Shown here: positions 53,164-62,329 of the stretch, piece after piece | How positions within the stretch are numbered: position 1 is the stretch's first letter | How the letters are laid out: every line of letters begins with the position of its first letter | Assembly (NCBI GenBank): GCA_965221035.1 | Contig: OZ244860.1 | Coordinates: forward strand, 1,488,001 to 1,552,000 | Length of the DNA: 64,000 nt | Origin: UBA6522 sp965221035 | GTDB taxonomy: Bacteria; Pseudomonadota; Gammaproteobacteria; Steroidobacterales; Rariloculaceae | Direction of reading: 5' to 3' | Program-made: the position numbers and the translations under genes | Notes under the pieces: model-generated | Database searches by the model: none | Told to the model about the DNA's origin: nothing | Seen by the model: the letters and a program-made list of their open reading frames with translations, nothing else

Positions 53164-54345
53164 TCAGCCGCCCTTTCGCGCGAAAATCGCCGAAATCGCT
53201 GCTGCGGCCGCTGCCAGAGCAGCATACAAGAGGACAACGTTGATCAAGCTGCCACCGAGTTGGGCGCTGATGGCGACGGCCAGTATGGGGGCGATAAACT
53301 GACCCAGGAAAAACGTACCTGTCCAGAGACCCGTGCCGCGTCCCCGAACAGGTGCCGGCAGCACCTTGAGTATCCATGAGAGCAGGGTTGGCAAGAGCAT
53401 GCCGGCCCCAACGCTGGCGACGAATGCCGCACCGGCCCGTGTGGGGAGAACCTCTGACAAGCCGATCCCCAGAAAGCCGATGGCGGTGATCCCGAAACCG
53501 GCAACCAGCAAGGCAGGGCCGGACCAGGATCTCAGGCGATGAAAGATGAATGAACCAATTACATGGCCGATATTCGCGCCCGCTCCCGTAACGCCGATGA
53601 TGGCCGGCGACGTTACACCGATATCCGTAAGCAACGGACCCAACTGCACGATAATCGTATAGAACAATATTGCCGCGCCGAGCGTGATGAACGCGAGCGG
53701 GAGTACCCGGCGAAACGGAAACCCTTCGGCAAGGTCCGGCTCGTGCTGGTGCTCTGCCGGTTCAAATAGAACCGCGGCGACAATCGCGGTAACCGGCAAC
53801 GCGAGCAGATACAGCAGAAACGGTCCGCGCGACCCCAAAATCTCACCCAGGACGCCCCCAACGGCTATCAGGATAATTGCCGATATACTGATCATGCCCA
53901 CCTGCAATGCAATCCAGCGCTGTCGCAACTCTCCGCGAAAATAGTCGCCGATCATCGCGGTTGCGACCGTCATTATTGCTGCCTCCGCAATGCCAAGCCC
54001 GACTCGCGAAGCGATGATCTGCATGAGATCCGTCAGAAAATACGGCAGCAAGCCAAGTCCGGCGTACATCAGCAATGCCACGATCAGCACCCGCTTGCGC
54101 CCTACTCGGTCTGACAACCATCCGGCCAGTGGCGAAAAAATGGCCACGCACAGCGCGGGAACAGTCAAGGCAATCGGGACAAGGAACTCGCTACCGGGGA
54201 CCTCGGCGAATTCTTCCAGCAATAGCGGCATCACAGGCACAAGAGAGACGATGGCCATCACCGGCAAGACCGCCGCCATCAGGAGCACTGCGCCGTGTAT
54301 GGTGGTCGCCGAGAGTGGAGCGGGCGCGGTTATCGATTCGTTCAT
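53164..54345 (-). CDS. MFS transporter
   Basis: The product is 393 residues with 12 predicted helices and the MFS loop motif GWLSDRVGRKRVLI. It is the last gene of the leftward unit VOC-Rieske-MBL-GST-MFS, where it could import the catabolic substrate or export a product. Substrate cannot be inferred further. Confidence 0.85.
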   Translation of the reverse strand: MNESITAPAPLSATTIHGAVLLMAAVLPVMAIVSLVPVMPLLLEEFAEVPGSEFLVPIALTVPALCVAIFSPLAGWLSDRVGRKRVLIVALLMYAGLGLLPYFLTDLMQIIASRVGLGIAEAAIMTVATAMIGDYFRGELRQRWIALQVGMISISAIILIAVGGVLGEILGSRGPFLLYLLALPVTAIVAAVLFEPAEHQHEPDLAEGFPFRRVLPLAFITLGAAILFYTIIVQLGPLLTDIGVTSPAIIGVTGAGANIGHVIGSFIFHRLRSWSGPALLVAGFGITAIGFLGIGLSEVLPTRAGAAFVASVGAGMLLPTLLSWILKVLPAPVRGRGTGLWTGTFFLGQFIAPILAVAISAQLGGSLINVVLLYAALAAAAAAISAIFARKGG

Positions 54346-54390
54346 GTGGCGATCCTGCCGGTGATGTTGGTGTTCTTGCTTCCGGAAACG

Positions 54391-55083
54391 CTATTTCATT
54401 GACGGCGGAACAAATGCGAGACCTTCGGCTTCAAGCTCTGCCTGACTCTTCGCCTCACGCGCCAGTGCGCGCTGCGTTGAAGGTCGATCCTCCATACGTT
54501 CAGCATGTTCCTGGAAATTACTGAATCCACTCACGTCATAGTCGGCCCCGGCTGAGCGCCAGAAGATCCAATAGAGATAGGCATCGACGACGCTCCATTG
54601 TTCGCCGTACCACCATGCATGCTTGCTGAGGCGAGCATCAATCAATTCAAAGTACTCGTTCATCGCCAGACACGCCTTCGACCATATGCTGCGGGTGCAT
54701 TTCTCCGGTCCGAAAAAATGCGGCATGCGAATTCGCGTCACGATGGGATGCAATGTCGATGAACAAAAGCACAGATCCGCAAGTTGGCGTAGTCGTTCAA
54801 GTTCGTCGTTCGGCGTCGGCAACAGACTCGCGGTCGGAAACAGTAGGTCGAGGTAAGCGAGAATCACGACGTTCTCGGTCAGCGGTTTGCCATCCACGAC
54901 CAGCGTCGGCACCTTCCCTTTCGGATTCAGCTTCCGGAAATCGGGTGATTTTTGCTCGCCTCGCATGAAACGAACCAGGACGGTCTCGAATTCCGCTCCC
55001 GCCTCTTCCAGCGCGATGCAAGGCACGCGGGCGCAAGTCCCAGGCGCCATGTAAAGTTGAATTTTGCTCACTCGTCGCTCCAT
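54391..55083 (-). CDS. Glutathione S-transferase
   Basis: The product is 230 residues from the ATG at 55083. The thioredoxin-like N-terminal domain (IQLYMAPGTCARVPCIALEEAG, NPKGKVPTLVVDGKPLTENVVILAYL) includes the cis-Pro (KVPTL) and TEN glutathione-binding motif, and a helical C-terminal domain follows. In aromatic catabolism, GSTs cleave ethers, open epoxides or isomerise ring-cleavage products. Located between MBL and MFS genes. Confidence 0.9.
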   Translation of the reverse strand: MERRVSKIQLYMAPGTCARVPCIALEEAGAEFETVLVRFMRGEQKSPDFRKLNPKGKVPTLVVDGKPLTENVVILAYLDLLFPTASLLPTPNDELERLRQLADLCFCSSTLHPIVTRIRMPHFFGPEKCTRSIWSKACLAMNEYFELIDARLSKHAWWYGEQWSVVDAYLYWIFWRSAGADYDVSGFSNFQEHAERMEDRPSTQRALAREAKSQAELEAEGLAFVPPSMK

Positions 55084-55119
55084 CCCAAAGACTCCTGTAC
55101 CAGGGCCCATTATCCCGCA

Positions 55120-56064
55120 CTAATATCTGTCCAGGTCCCTCGCGATTTCTATCTCCCCGTCGAATTCTTCGGCTATGAGCGCAATGTAATGCTGCGCCAT
55201 CTCGTTGTTGTCGATATTCGGTGACATATGGGTTACGACGACCTTGCCGACACCCGCATCTGCCGCCATTTCGCCGACTTGCCACGGCAACAGATGATGC
55301 GCTCGCAGATGCCATTCGATACCGTCTATCTGTTGCGCCGGAGCATTGGGATTGAGTTGCCGAATATTCTCCATCAACGCGACGATATCCATCATCTCGC
55401 TGATCAGGATGTCGGCCCCCCTCGCAAGCTCCAACACGGCTTCACTGGGGCCGGTATCACCCGTATAAACGATGGAGCGGTCCTTGAGTTCAAAACGGAA
55501 CGACAACGACTTGGCTTTCTCCGGCTCACTGCTGTCTTCCGGAATGAGGAAATGCGTGTTCTCCGCCACATGAACGGACAGGCCATCCAATTCAATAATC
55601 GCACCGTGTTCGACTTCTGCGACTTCAACCAGGGGGCTCCAGGACTGGCCCGGCATGCCATAGCCTGCTTCCGCAGCAGGCGCCATGGCTGCAAGCAATC
55701 CCTCGATGAAGGCGCGCGTTCCGGGCGGTCCGTATATCTGGAGCATCTCCGTGGCGACAAGTTGCATCCGCAACCCGATCACAGCCAGCATCCCAGCTGT
55801 GTGGTCGAAATGATTGTGACTGAGGAAAACGCCGTCGACGGCCGTCAGGAAAATACCTGCTTTCGCGAGTTGACCGACAGCGCCGTCCCCCGCATCAACG
55901 AGATAGACATCGTCATTGACGATCAACGCGTTCGCGGGCTGCGACCGGTCAGCCTCCGCGAGGGGTCCGGCAGCCGTGCCTAGAATGATGAACTCATTCT
56001 GCGGCTGTTGAGCTTCGGCACCGACCATTGTCAGTGCAAGTACACCCAGAATCAGAAGTCGCAC
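55120..56064 (-). CDS. Exported MBL-fold metallo-hydrolase
   Basis: The product is 314 residues with a signal peptide (LILGVLALTMVGAEAQ). The metal-binding motif SHNHFDH, followed by Asp in YTGDTGPSEAV and His in VVTHMSP, places it in the metallo-beta-lactamase superfamily, RNase Z/arylsulfatase-like branch. In the periplasm it may cleave an ester, lactone or sulfate ester. It lies 12 bases after the Rieske gene. Confidence 0.88.
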   Translation of the reverse strand: MRLLILGVLALTMVGAEAQQPQNEFIILGTAAGPLAEADRSQPANALIVNDDVYLVDAGDGAVGQLAKAGIFLTAVDGVFLSHNHFDHTAGMLAVIGLRMQLVATEMLQIYGPPGTRAFIEGLLAAMAPAAEAGYGMPGQSWSPLVEVAEVEHGAIIELDGLSVHVAENTHFLIPEDSSEPEKAKSLSFRFELKDRSIVYTGDTGPSEAVLELARGADILISEMMDIVALMENIRQLNPNAPAQQIDGIEWHLRAHHLLPWQVGEMAADAGVGKVVVTHMSPNIDNNEMAQHYIALIAEEFDGEIEIARDLDRY

Positions 56065-56076
56065 AATCCTGCTCTC

Positions 56077-56475
56077 CTATCCCGCATTCCTGTCCATGTC
56101 CGAGCACCAAAGGGCACGCACAATGCCATCGTCCCCAATTGAAACATCTACCGGATGTAGTGAACGGCCCAAGGCCGCGCCAAATACACATACGCCGCTG
56201 TCAATATCGAACTGGGCACCGTGGGCGCTGCACACGATGCGCGTCGCATCGGCATTCAGGTAGGCGTGCTTTCGCCACGGCAACGAGCCGCCCTGGTGCG
56301 GGCATACGTTGCGGTACGCTCTAAGCGAATTTCCACGCCGTACGACAAACAGTCCATCGCAGCCTTGGTCGAATGGGTCGAATCCTCGCGCCTCGCCATC
56401 CTCCAACTCGTCAAACTCACAAAGTTCGATAGCATCCGAGCCGATACAATTCCTGCTACCTTTCGGGCGGTCCAC
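56077..56475 (-). CDS. Rieske [2Fe-2S] ferredoxin
   Basis: The product is 132 residues with the Rieske ligands in CPHQGG and CSAHGAQFD. It has no oxygenase alpha-subunit domain, so it probably serves as an electron carrier for an oxygenase. Its first 20 bases overlap the end of the VOC gene. Confidence 0.88.
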   Translation of the reverse strand: MDRPKGSRNCIGSDAIELCEFDELEDGEARGFDPFDQGCDGLFVVRRGNSLRAYRNVCPHQGGSLPWRKHAYLNADATRIVCSAHGAQFDIDSGVCVFGAALGRSLHPVDVSIGDDGIVRALWCSDMDRNAG

Positions 56476-57382
56476 CGGTCGGTATCCAATTGTCCCTAAG
56501 CGTGAACAGGAAGATCTGCGACGTGTCTTCGCTCATTTCGGCTTCCCGCGCTACCCAACCATCGTCATGCAGGTCCATGTCGGCGTCGTACTCGACATGG
56601 GCGCCGACAGGGCTATTGAAATACCAGAACCAGTTCGAGCCGAAGATATGGCGGCCGGGTCCCCAGAACGTTTCATAGCCCTTCTCGGCAAACCGTCTTC
56701 CGGCCTGAAGAAGCTCTGTAGGTCCGCCCATGTGAAACGTGAAATGCTCGCAACCCTGCATGAACGGCGGCGTTTGTATGCAAAACAGAGTGTGATGCTC
56801 TCTCGTTCCCGCCGGACGCATAAACGGGCCGACACCGGTGAAGCGATCGGTCGTGACGAATCCCAGTCGTTCCGCATAGAAGGCTTCAAACCTGGAGGCG
56901 TCCGGGACAAAGTAAACTACATGCGACAGTGTCCTCGGCCTTGGATCCGCGTCCGGGTCGCAACCGACGATATTGGCAGGTCGTTGCGGAGGTGCGCCAG
57001 GCGAATTCACCGTTTCCCCCGGAAGGGACAATTCCCGACGAACCGTAATCTGGAAGCCGAGTGCGAATCCGAGATCGTCGACACTTTCCAGCGACCCGTC
57101 GTCCAGTTGTCTGACCTCCCGGTCCTTGCCCAGTTCTTCGGCGACCGCGTTCACCGTTTTCTCGTCGGCAACACCGTAGACCGTCTTGCGCAACATGCTC
57201 CCGGTGTCGAGAGCCGCCGGTAACGACGCATCGTTGCGCGGCCTGATTAAAACAGAAGTACCGTCCAGCGCCTCGAACCGCCCGTCGCCGGTGGGCGTCA
57301 GCCCGTAATCCGTGAAGTACGCGGCGCAGGCGTCGAGGTCATCGACGCCAAACACCAAGGCATCTGGACCAATGATGTTCAT
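56456..57382 (-). CDS. VOC-family extradiol-dioxygenase-like protein
   Basis: The product is 308 residues from the ATG at 57382. It has two VOC modules: residues about 1-120 (PDALVFGVDDLDACAAYFTDYGL) and about 140-290 (LSHVVYFVPDASRFEAFYAERLGFVTTDRF, HFTFHMGGPTELL, GAHVEYDADMD). The second holds a plausible 2-His-1-carboxylate set (His in LSHVVYF, His in CEHFTFH, Glu in HVEYD). It may cleave a catechol-type ring. First gene of the leftward operon, divergent from the LysR gene. Confidence 0.8.
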   Translation of the reverse strand: MNIIGPDALVFGVDDLDACAAYFTDYGLTPTGDGRFEALDGTSVLIRPRNDASLPAALDTGSMLRKTVYGVADEKTVNAVAEELGKDREVRQLDDGSLESVDDLGFALGFQITVRRELSLPGETVNSPGAPPQRPANIVGCDPDADPRPRTLSHVVYFVPDASRFEAFYAERLGFVTTDRFTGVGPFMRPAGTREHHTLFCIQTPPFMQGCEHFTFHMGGPTELLQAGRRFAEKGYETFWGPGRHIFGSNWFWYFNSPVGAHVEYDADMDLHDDGWVAREAEMSEDTSQIFLFTLRDNWIPTGGPPER

Positions 57383-57470
57383 GGATATCCTTAATACACG
57401 CCATTGGATCACACCACCCTGATTGCTATAAATCAAATGGTTTGTTCTTATATAAATTCACTTACAGAAA

Positions 57471-57480
57471 TTATGGATAA
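57471..57480 (-). promoter_or_regulatory. LysR binding-site candidate upstream of the VOC operon
   Basis: On the minus strand TTATCCATAA appears here, just before the LysR start and 89 bases before the VOC start. The same 10 bases occur at 58450-58459 before the receptor gene, and 14 of 20 positions match when extended. Confidence 0.35.
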
Positions 57481-57484
57481 GGCT

Positions 57485-58411
57485 ATGCGATTAAAGGGGC
57501 TTGACCTGAATCTCCTGTTCGCGCTGGATTTGTTGCTGGAGGAACGGAATGTGACGCGAGCGGCGGAGCGATTGCATGTCAGTCAGCCCGCTGCCAGCGC
57601 AGCGCTCGGCCGATTGCGCGACTTTTTCCAGGATGAACTCCTGGTGCTGTACGGCAAACGGATGATCCCAACATCGTACGCCGAGACTCTGCAGCCCGAA
57701 GTCAGACGAATTCTCGACCATGTGGACAGCATGATCTCCATGTCGGTCGAGTTTGACCCCTTCATCTCGGAGCGGGTTTTCCGGTTCATGGCGTCAGACT
57801 ACATCACAACGGTGCTACTGGTTCCCCTGGCGGCGGAGTTGGAACGCAATACACCTGGCATTCGGCTGGACGTGAGGCTTCCTGACGAATCCATTCGGGT
57901 CGAATTCGAACGTGGGGAGATCGATATCATGCTGGTGCCGGAGGAATTCATGGTTTCGCGGCACCCGTCAGAGCTGGTATTCGAGGAACCGCACGTCATC
58001 GTCGGGTGGGCGGAGAATCCCGTCTTCGATACGGAGATCGGCGAGAAAGAATTCTTCGACGCCACTCACATCGGGGTCAGGATAGGCCCTGGAAGGGATA
58101 TGACATTCACCGAAAGAAACGTGGAGGCCTTGGGCGAGTCGCGGAAGTTGGATGTCTTCGCGCCGAACTTTTCCGTCGTTCCCTGGTTTCTGGTCGGCAC
58201 GCACCGTCTCGCCGTCATGCAGCAACGGCTCGCCCAGGCCTACAAGTCCGTGATGCCGCTCAAGACCGCACCGCTGCCCTTCGAGTTTCCATCGATGCGG
58301 CTCATGGCCCAGTATCACAGCGCCCGGACAGCCGATCAGGGTCTGAAATGGCTGCTCGACCGATTGCGGGACCGGGCGCGAACAATTGCGGATGATGACC
58401 TTGCTTCATGA
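57485..58411 (+). CDS. LysR-family regulator, NodD-like
   Basis: The product is 308 residues from the ATG at 57485 (57473 is also possible). The opening MRLKGLDLNLLFALDLLLEERNVTRAAERLHVSQPAASAALGRLR closely follows NodD, a flavonoid-responsive LysR regulator. The C-terminal effector domain spans about 95-300. It is divergent from the VOC operon and reads toward the receptor-monooxygenase-GH3 genes, so it probably controls both in answer to an aromatic or flavonoid-like inducer (inferred). Confidence 0.85.
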   Translation: MRLKGLDLNLLFALDLLLEERNVTRAAERLHVSQPAASAALGRLRDFFQDELLVLYGKRMIPTSYAETLQPEVRRILDHVDSMISMSVEFDPFISERVFRFMASDYITTVLLVPLAAELERNTPGIRLDVRLPDESIRVEFERGEIDIMLVPEEFMVSRHPSELVFEEPHVIVGWAENPVFDTEIGEKEFFDATHIGVRIGPGRDMTFTERNVEALGESRKLDVFAPNFSVVPWFLVGTHRLAVMQQRLAQAYKSVMPLKTAPLPFEFPSMRLMAQYHSARTADQGLKWLLDRLRDRARTIADDDLAS

Positions 58412-58449
58412 ACGAGGCGCCGCATCAAACTATTTTTGGTTCCTCTAGT

Positions 58450-58499
58450 TATCCATAAAAACAATTAGTTTGGCTGATGCGTAATCCCGCGCTATGCTA
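58450..58499 (+). promoter_or_regulatory. Receptor promoter with LysR site candidate
   Basis: TTATCCATAA (58450-58459) lies about 50 bases before the expected transcription start. A promoter-like TTTGGC (58470-58475) and TATGCT (58494-58499), spaced 18 bases, follow. The arrangement fits an activator-controlled promoter. Confidence 0.4.
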
Positions 58500-58579
58500 G
58501 TTTCACGATCCGGCAACACGGATGCGAGGCGTCAGTTTTATCTGACTAACTTGTCGGCAGTCTCTACTGGGAGAAGCCC

Positions 58580-61108
58580 GTGAAATCCATTGTGAAACTA
58601 CTCCAACTGCGGCAGGCGACCGCGATTGGTCTGATCCTGACGGCAGCCATACCCCTTTGGGCCCAAGACACATCGACAGGTGCCGATGAAGCAATCAGGG
58701 GACTGGAAGAAATCATCGTGACGGCTCAGAGGGTCAGCGAGTCGCTTCAGGATGCGGCGTTGCCGGTGAATACAGCTTCCGGAGAGCGACTGGCGCTCAT
58801 GGGGGTTGCTGACGCGACAGCCTTGAACAAGGTTTCGCCATCGCTATATGTATCCACTGGCGGCGGTGCCAACACCGCATACTTTGTCCGTGGTGTGGGC
58901 AATTTCACCAATAACGGATACACGGCTCCCGCAATCGCGTTCAACATCGACGGGGTCTACATCGGTCGTCCGTCATCGACAATCTCGACGTTTCTCGACC
59001 TGAACCGTGTGGAAGTGCTGAAAGGGCCGCAAGGAACCCTGTACGGTCGCAACTCCACAGGCGGCGCAATCAATGTCATTCCGAACACGCCGGTCCTGGG
59101 TGAAAACAGTGGCAATGTGGCTCTGGGCGTCGGCGCCTATTCCGCGAACGAAGCCAGCGCGGTCTTGAACTTCACTGTCGGTGGCAATTCCGCGGTTCGC
59201 CTCGCCGGCACCGTGTCCGGTCATGACGGCTACTTCGACGACGGAACCAGTGAGGCCGAGGACGTCGCCGTCCGAGCTCAGTTTTACACTGAGATCAGCG
59301 ACGCTGTAGCCCTTCGCCTTGCGGCCGACTACGCGACCCAAGGTGGAACGGGACCGGGCCTGCTCGTCAATGGGCTTCACACTTTCGCGCCTTTTCAGTC
59401 TCAGCTGCCCGTGCCCAACTGGCCGTTCACGCCGTTGACCGCCGGCGATTTTGTCGGGTTGCACAACCCGGAAACTCTTCAATTCATTGCAGAAAACGCG
59501 ACCGCAGCGCCGTTGTTTTCCCCGCTGGTGGGCTACGCATATCCGTTCCGCGATGACCGGTACTACGGCGTCAACGCAGAGTTGACCTTCAGTCTTGGAG
59601 ATAGCGAACTGGTGATTATTCCAAGCTATCGCTACTCGGAACTGGATAACCAGTTCAACGGCCCTCCGTTCAAGGCGGCCATCAACCAGGACGAAGCGGC
59701 GCAATTCAGTATCGAGGCGCGTTTGAGTGGCTCGACCAATAGCATCGACTACATTCTGGGTGCATACGTCTTTGACGAGAACGTTGAGGGCGTCAATTCC
59801 TTCAATCAGTTCGGCACAGTGACATACAACGATTTTGAGAGCGATGTGGCGTCAACGGCAATCTTCGCGCGGGGCACCCTGAACGTCAGCGACAGTCTTC
59901 GGCTTGTCGGTGGCATTCGCTACACGGACGAATCACGAGGGTTCGACACGCGTGTCATTTCGGCTGCGGGCGTTTGCCTGATCGAACCCCCCTTCGGAGC
60001 ACCAAGTTGCCCGCAGGTCTCCACTTTTCCGGTTGGGCTTACCGTGGAGGAAACGTTAGCTGCGCTGGACCCGTCCTCATTCACTGGTCCTCCGCTTCCG
60101 GTGCTCCTAAACAGTATTGCGAATGCGCCGGCCGGTGTTCCAGTGGTTACACCATACGGCCCCTTTGGCCCACACGGCCCTCAGGCCATCATGGCGTTTA
60201 CGCCGACTGAGGTTGATCTCACGGATCAGGACGAGGAAGTTACCTTTCGGGCAGCGCTCGAATATGACGTTGGGGCTGACAGTCTCCTTTATGCCAGCTT
60301 CGAATCCGGGTTCCGTGCGGGCGGTTTCAACCAGAGCTTTGGCAACGAGGTTTATGCTCCGGAATTCATCGACGCAATCACTATCGGCAGCAAGAACCGG
60401 TTCCTCGACAACACGCTGGAGTTGAACGCGGAGCTATTCTTCTGGGAATATGAGGACCAACAGCTGGCAGCCCTGGGGCTCGACGGAAGGGGCAATAATT
60501 CCTTCTACACCCGAAATGTCGGTTCTTCCTCAATTCAGGGTGTGGAGATCGATTTCCAGTCCGCTGTCACGGCCAGCACCCTGCTGCGCGGTTCAGTGCA
60601 GCTCCTTGACACGGTATATGACGAGTATCGGTACACTCAGGTCGACCTGTCTGACGATACTGACCCACCGAACTTTCTCACACCGGTAACAGGCTGTGCC
60701 TACACGCAAATGGGAGTCGACGGCGACCCGTCCACCCGGCGTGAATTCGTAATCGATTGTTCCGGTAACGATGCCCTGAACGCACCAGAGTTAACGGTAA
60801 CGTTAGGCGTGCAGCAGAATTGGCAGGTCGACCGCTTTGGAATCGCGGGCACATTGGACGCGCGTTACCGTGATGAGCGCGAGATCGGCTTCAACTATGT
60901 GCTCGGCGGTCGGGCAGAAAGCGTGACCATCATTGACGCATCCTTGACACTGTTCCCGAACGACGGCAACTGGAACATGACTGCGTATGGCAGGAACCTT
61001 GGCGATAACCTGGTGCCTACGACCTATCAGATCGGTGCAGGCAATGTGGCCGGGTCAGCGCTTGAGGCTCCCCGCACGTATGGAGTCCGGTTCGACATCG
61101 ACTTCTAG
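58580..61108 (+). CDS. TonB-dependent receptor of the catabolic cluster
   Basis: The product is 842 residues from a GTG at 58580, with GGGAGAAG just upstream. A signal peptide (AIGLILTAAIPLWAQ), TonB box region EEIIVTAQR, plug (YFVRGVGNF, FNIDGVYIGRP, VEVLKGPQGTLYGRNSTGGAINVI) and barrel ending in FDIDF are visible. The plug sequence is of the type found in sphingomonad-like receptors for plant aromatic compounds and glycosides. It is followed after three bases by the monooxygenase gene, so uptake and oxidation are probably linked. Confidence 0.9.
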   Translation: MKSIVKLLQLRQATAIGLILTAAIPLWAQDTSTGADEAIRGLEEIIVTAQRVSESLQDAALPVNTASGERLALMGVADATALNKVSPSLYVSTGGGANTAYFVRGVGNFTNNGYTAPAIAFNIDGVYIGRPSSTISTFLDLNRVEVLKGPQGTLYGRNSTGGAINVIPNTPVLGENSGNVALGVGAYSANEASAVLNFTVGGNSAVRLAGTVSGHDGYFDDGTSEAEDVAVRAQFYTEISDAVALRLAADYATQGGTGPGLLVNGLHTFAPFQSQLPVPNWPFTPLTAGDFVGLHNPETLQFIAENATAAPLFSPLVGYAYPFRDDRYYGVNAELTFSLGDSELVIIPSYRYSELDNQFNGPPFKAAINQDEAAQFSIEARLSGSTNSIDYILGAYVFDENVEGVNSFNQFGTVTYNDFESDVASTAIFARGTLNVSDSLRLVGGIRYTDESRGFDTRVISAAGVCLIEPPFGAPSCPQVSTFPVGLTVEETLAALDPSSFTGPPLPVLLNSIANAPAGVPVVTPYGPFGPHGPQAIMAFTPTEVDLTDQDEEVTFRAALEYDVGADSLLYASFESGFRAGGFNQSFGNEVYAPEFIDAITIGSKNRFLDNTLELNAELFFWEYEDQQLAALGLDGRGNNSFYTRNVGSSSIQGVEIDFQSAVTASTLLRGSVQLLDTVYDEYRYTQVDLSDDTDPPNFLTPVTGCAYTQMGVDGDPSTRREFVIDCSGNDALNAPELTVTLGVQQNWQVDRFGIAGTLDARYRDEREIGFNYVLGGRAESVTIIDASLTLFPNDGNWNMTAYGRNLGDNLVPTTYQIGAGNVAGSALEAPRTYGVRFDIDF

Positions 61109-61111
61109 CAA

Positions 61112-62326
61112 GTGAGCCAGGCGAAAGGCCAGCGTGTCGCCATTGTCGGAGCCGGTCCGGGAGGGGTTTCCGCCGCGCTCGCGATGTTGCGGCTTGGCTA
61201 TGAGGTACAACTCTTCGAGCGCCATGCGGAACCGAAACCTCTTGGTGGAGCCGTACTCTTGAGCGTGCCGGTACTGGCGGTGCTTCGGCATTACGGCATC
61301 GGCCTGGAAGACTTTGGCAGCAAGGTCCAGGTCGAGTTTCACAACCACAAGGGCAAGGTTCGCGCGAGCCTGCCCTGGAACTCGAAGGTAGAAGAGGCTT
61401 TCGGCATTGAAGGGTGGCACTACGGCGTATTGCGCAGCAGTGTGTTCGGCAAGATGCTCGACCTGCTGCCCGGTGGGATCGTCCATCCGGGTCGCTCCTT
61501 CTCACACTACACCGAGACCGAATCTGGCGTGACGCTCCACTTCGAAGCAGGCGACCCGGAAGAAGCCGACATACTGGTCGGGGCGGATGGCATCGGGTCA
61601 AGGGTTTCGCGGCAGGCATTCGGAGACCCGAAGCTTTTTCACGTCGGTTTGCGAGTCTGGCTTGCGTGGTGTGGCCACGTGGAGGGTATGCCCATTGACC
61701 GGGCCGTAATCTCGCACTCGCACAAGTACCAAGCAAGCTACTTCCCCATGTTGCACAACGGCGCAAAGGCCTTCGAGTGGTGGGTCGTTGAGCCGAGCGA
61801 CGAAAATGCGCCGGAACCGGCCGACCCGGAAGCCCATCTTCGCAACATCACAAGTGACTTCGCAGGCCCGCTGCCTCGCCTTCTCGATGCTACCGATTTC
61901 GAAACCCAGGTTTTCCGCTGGGACATCTACAACCGCCCGTCTTTGAGCCATTACACCAAGAGCCGTGTCGCCTGCATTGGCGATGCCGTGCATCCGGTTT
62001 CGCCGTATGCGGCATACGGTATGGGGATGGCAATCGAGGACGGCTACTTCCTCGCCAAGTTCCTGGGTGGCAGAGATCTTCGCAACAAGTCGACGGTCAC
62101 GGAAGCCTTCGAAAGATACGAGGTGGAACGACTGGAGTACGCCAACCACCAAGTCGAGTTTGCACGCAAGCTTGGCAACATATTCCACAAATTGCCCTAT
62201 CCTCTGGCCAGGATTCGCGATTTCGTCTACGACCACACACAAGTGCTGAATACCCAGATTCAGAGGGACTACCTCAGTGACCAGGAGTCGATGTGCCTTT
62301 CCATGATAGAGCTTCATCAGCGCTAA
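61112..62326 (+). CDS. FAD-dependent monooxygenase
   Basis: The product is 404 residues from a GTG at 61112, three bases past the receptor stop. It has the flavin Rossmann motif VAIVGAGPGGVSAAL, the middle DG motif ADILVGADGIGSRVSR and the GD motif CIGDAVHPVSPYAAYGMGMAIEDG, as in para-hydroxybenzoate-type single-component hydroxylases. It would hydroxylate an aromatic ring with NAD(P)H and oxygen. Confidence 0.9.
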   Translation: MSQAKGQRVAIVGAGPGGVSAALAMLRLGYEVQLFERHAEPKPLGGAVLLSVPVLAVLRHYGIGLEDFGSKVQVEFHNHKGKVRASLPWNSKVEEAFGIEGWHYGVLRSSVFGKMLDLLPGGIVHPGRSFSHYTETESGVTLHFEAGDPEEADILVGADGIGSRVSRQAFGDPKLFHVGLRVWLAWCGHVEGMPIDRAVISHSHKYQASYFPMLHNGAKAFEWWVVEPSDENAPEPADPEAHLRNITSDFAGPLPRLLDATDFETQVFRWDIYNRPSLSHYTKSRVACIGDAVHPVSPYAAYGMGMAIEDGYFLAKFLGGRDLRNKSTVTEAFERYEVERLEYANHQVEFARKLGNIFHKLPYPLARIRDFVYDHTQVLNTQIQRDYLSDQESMCLSMIELHQR

Positions 62327-62329
62327 ATT

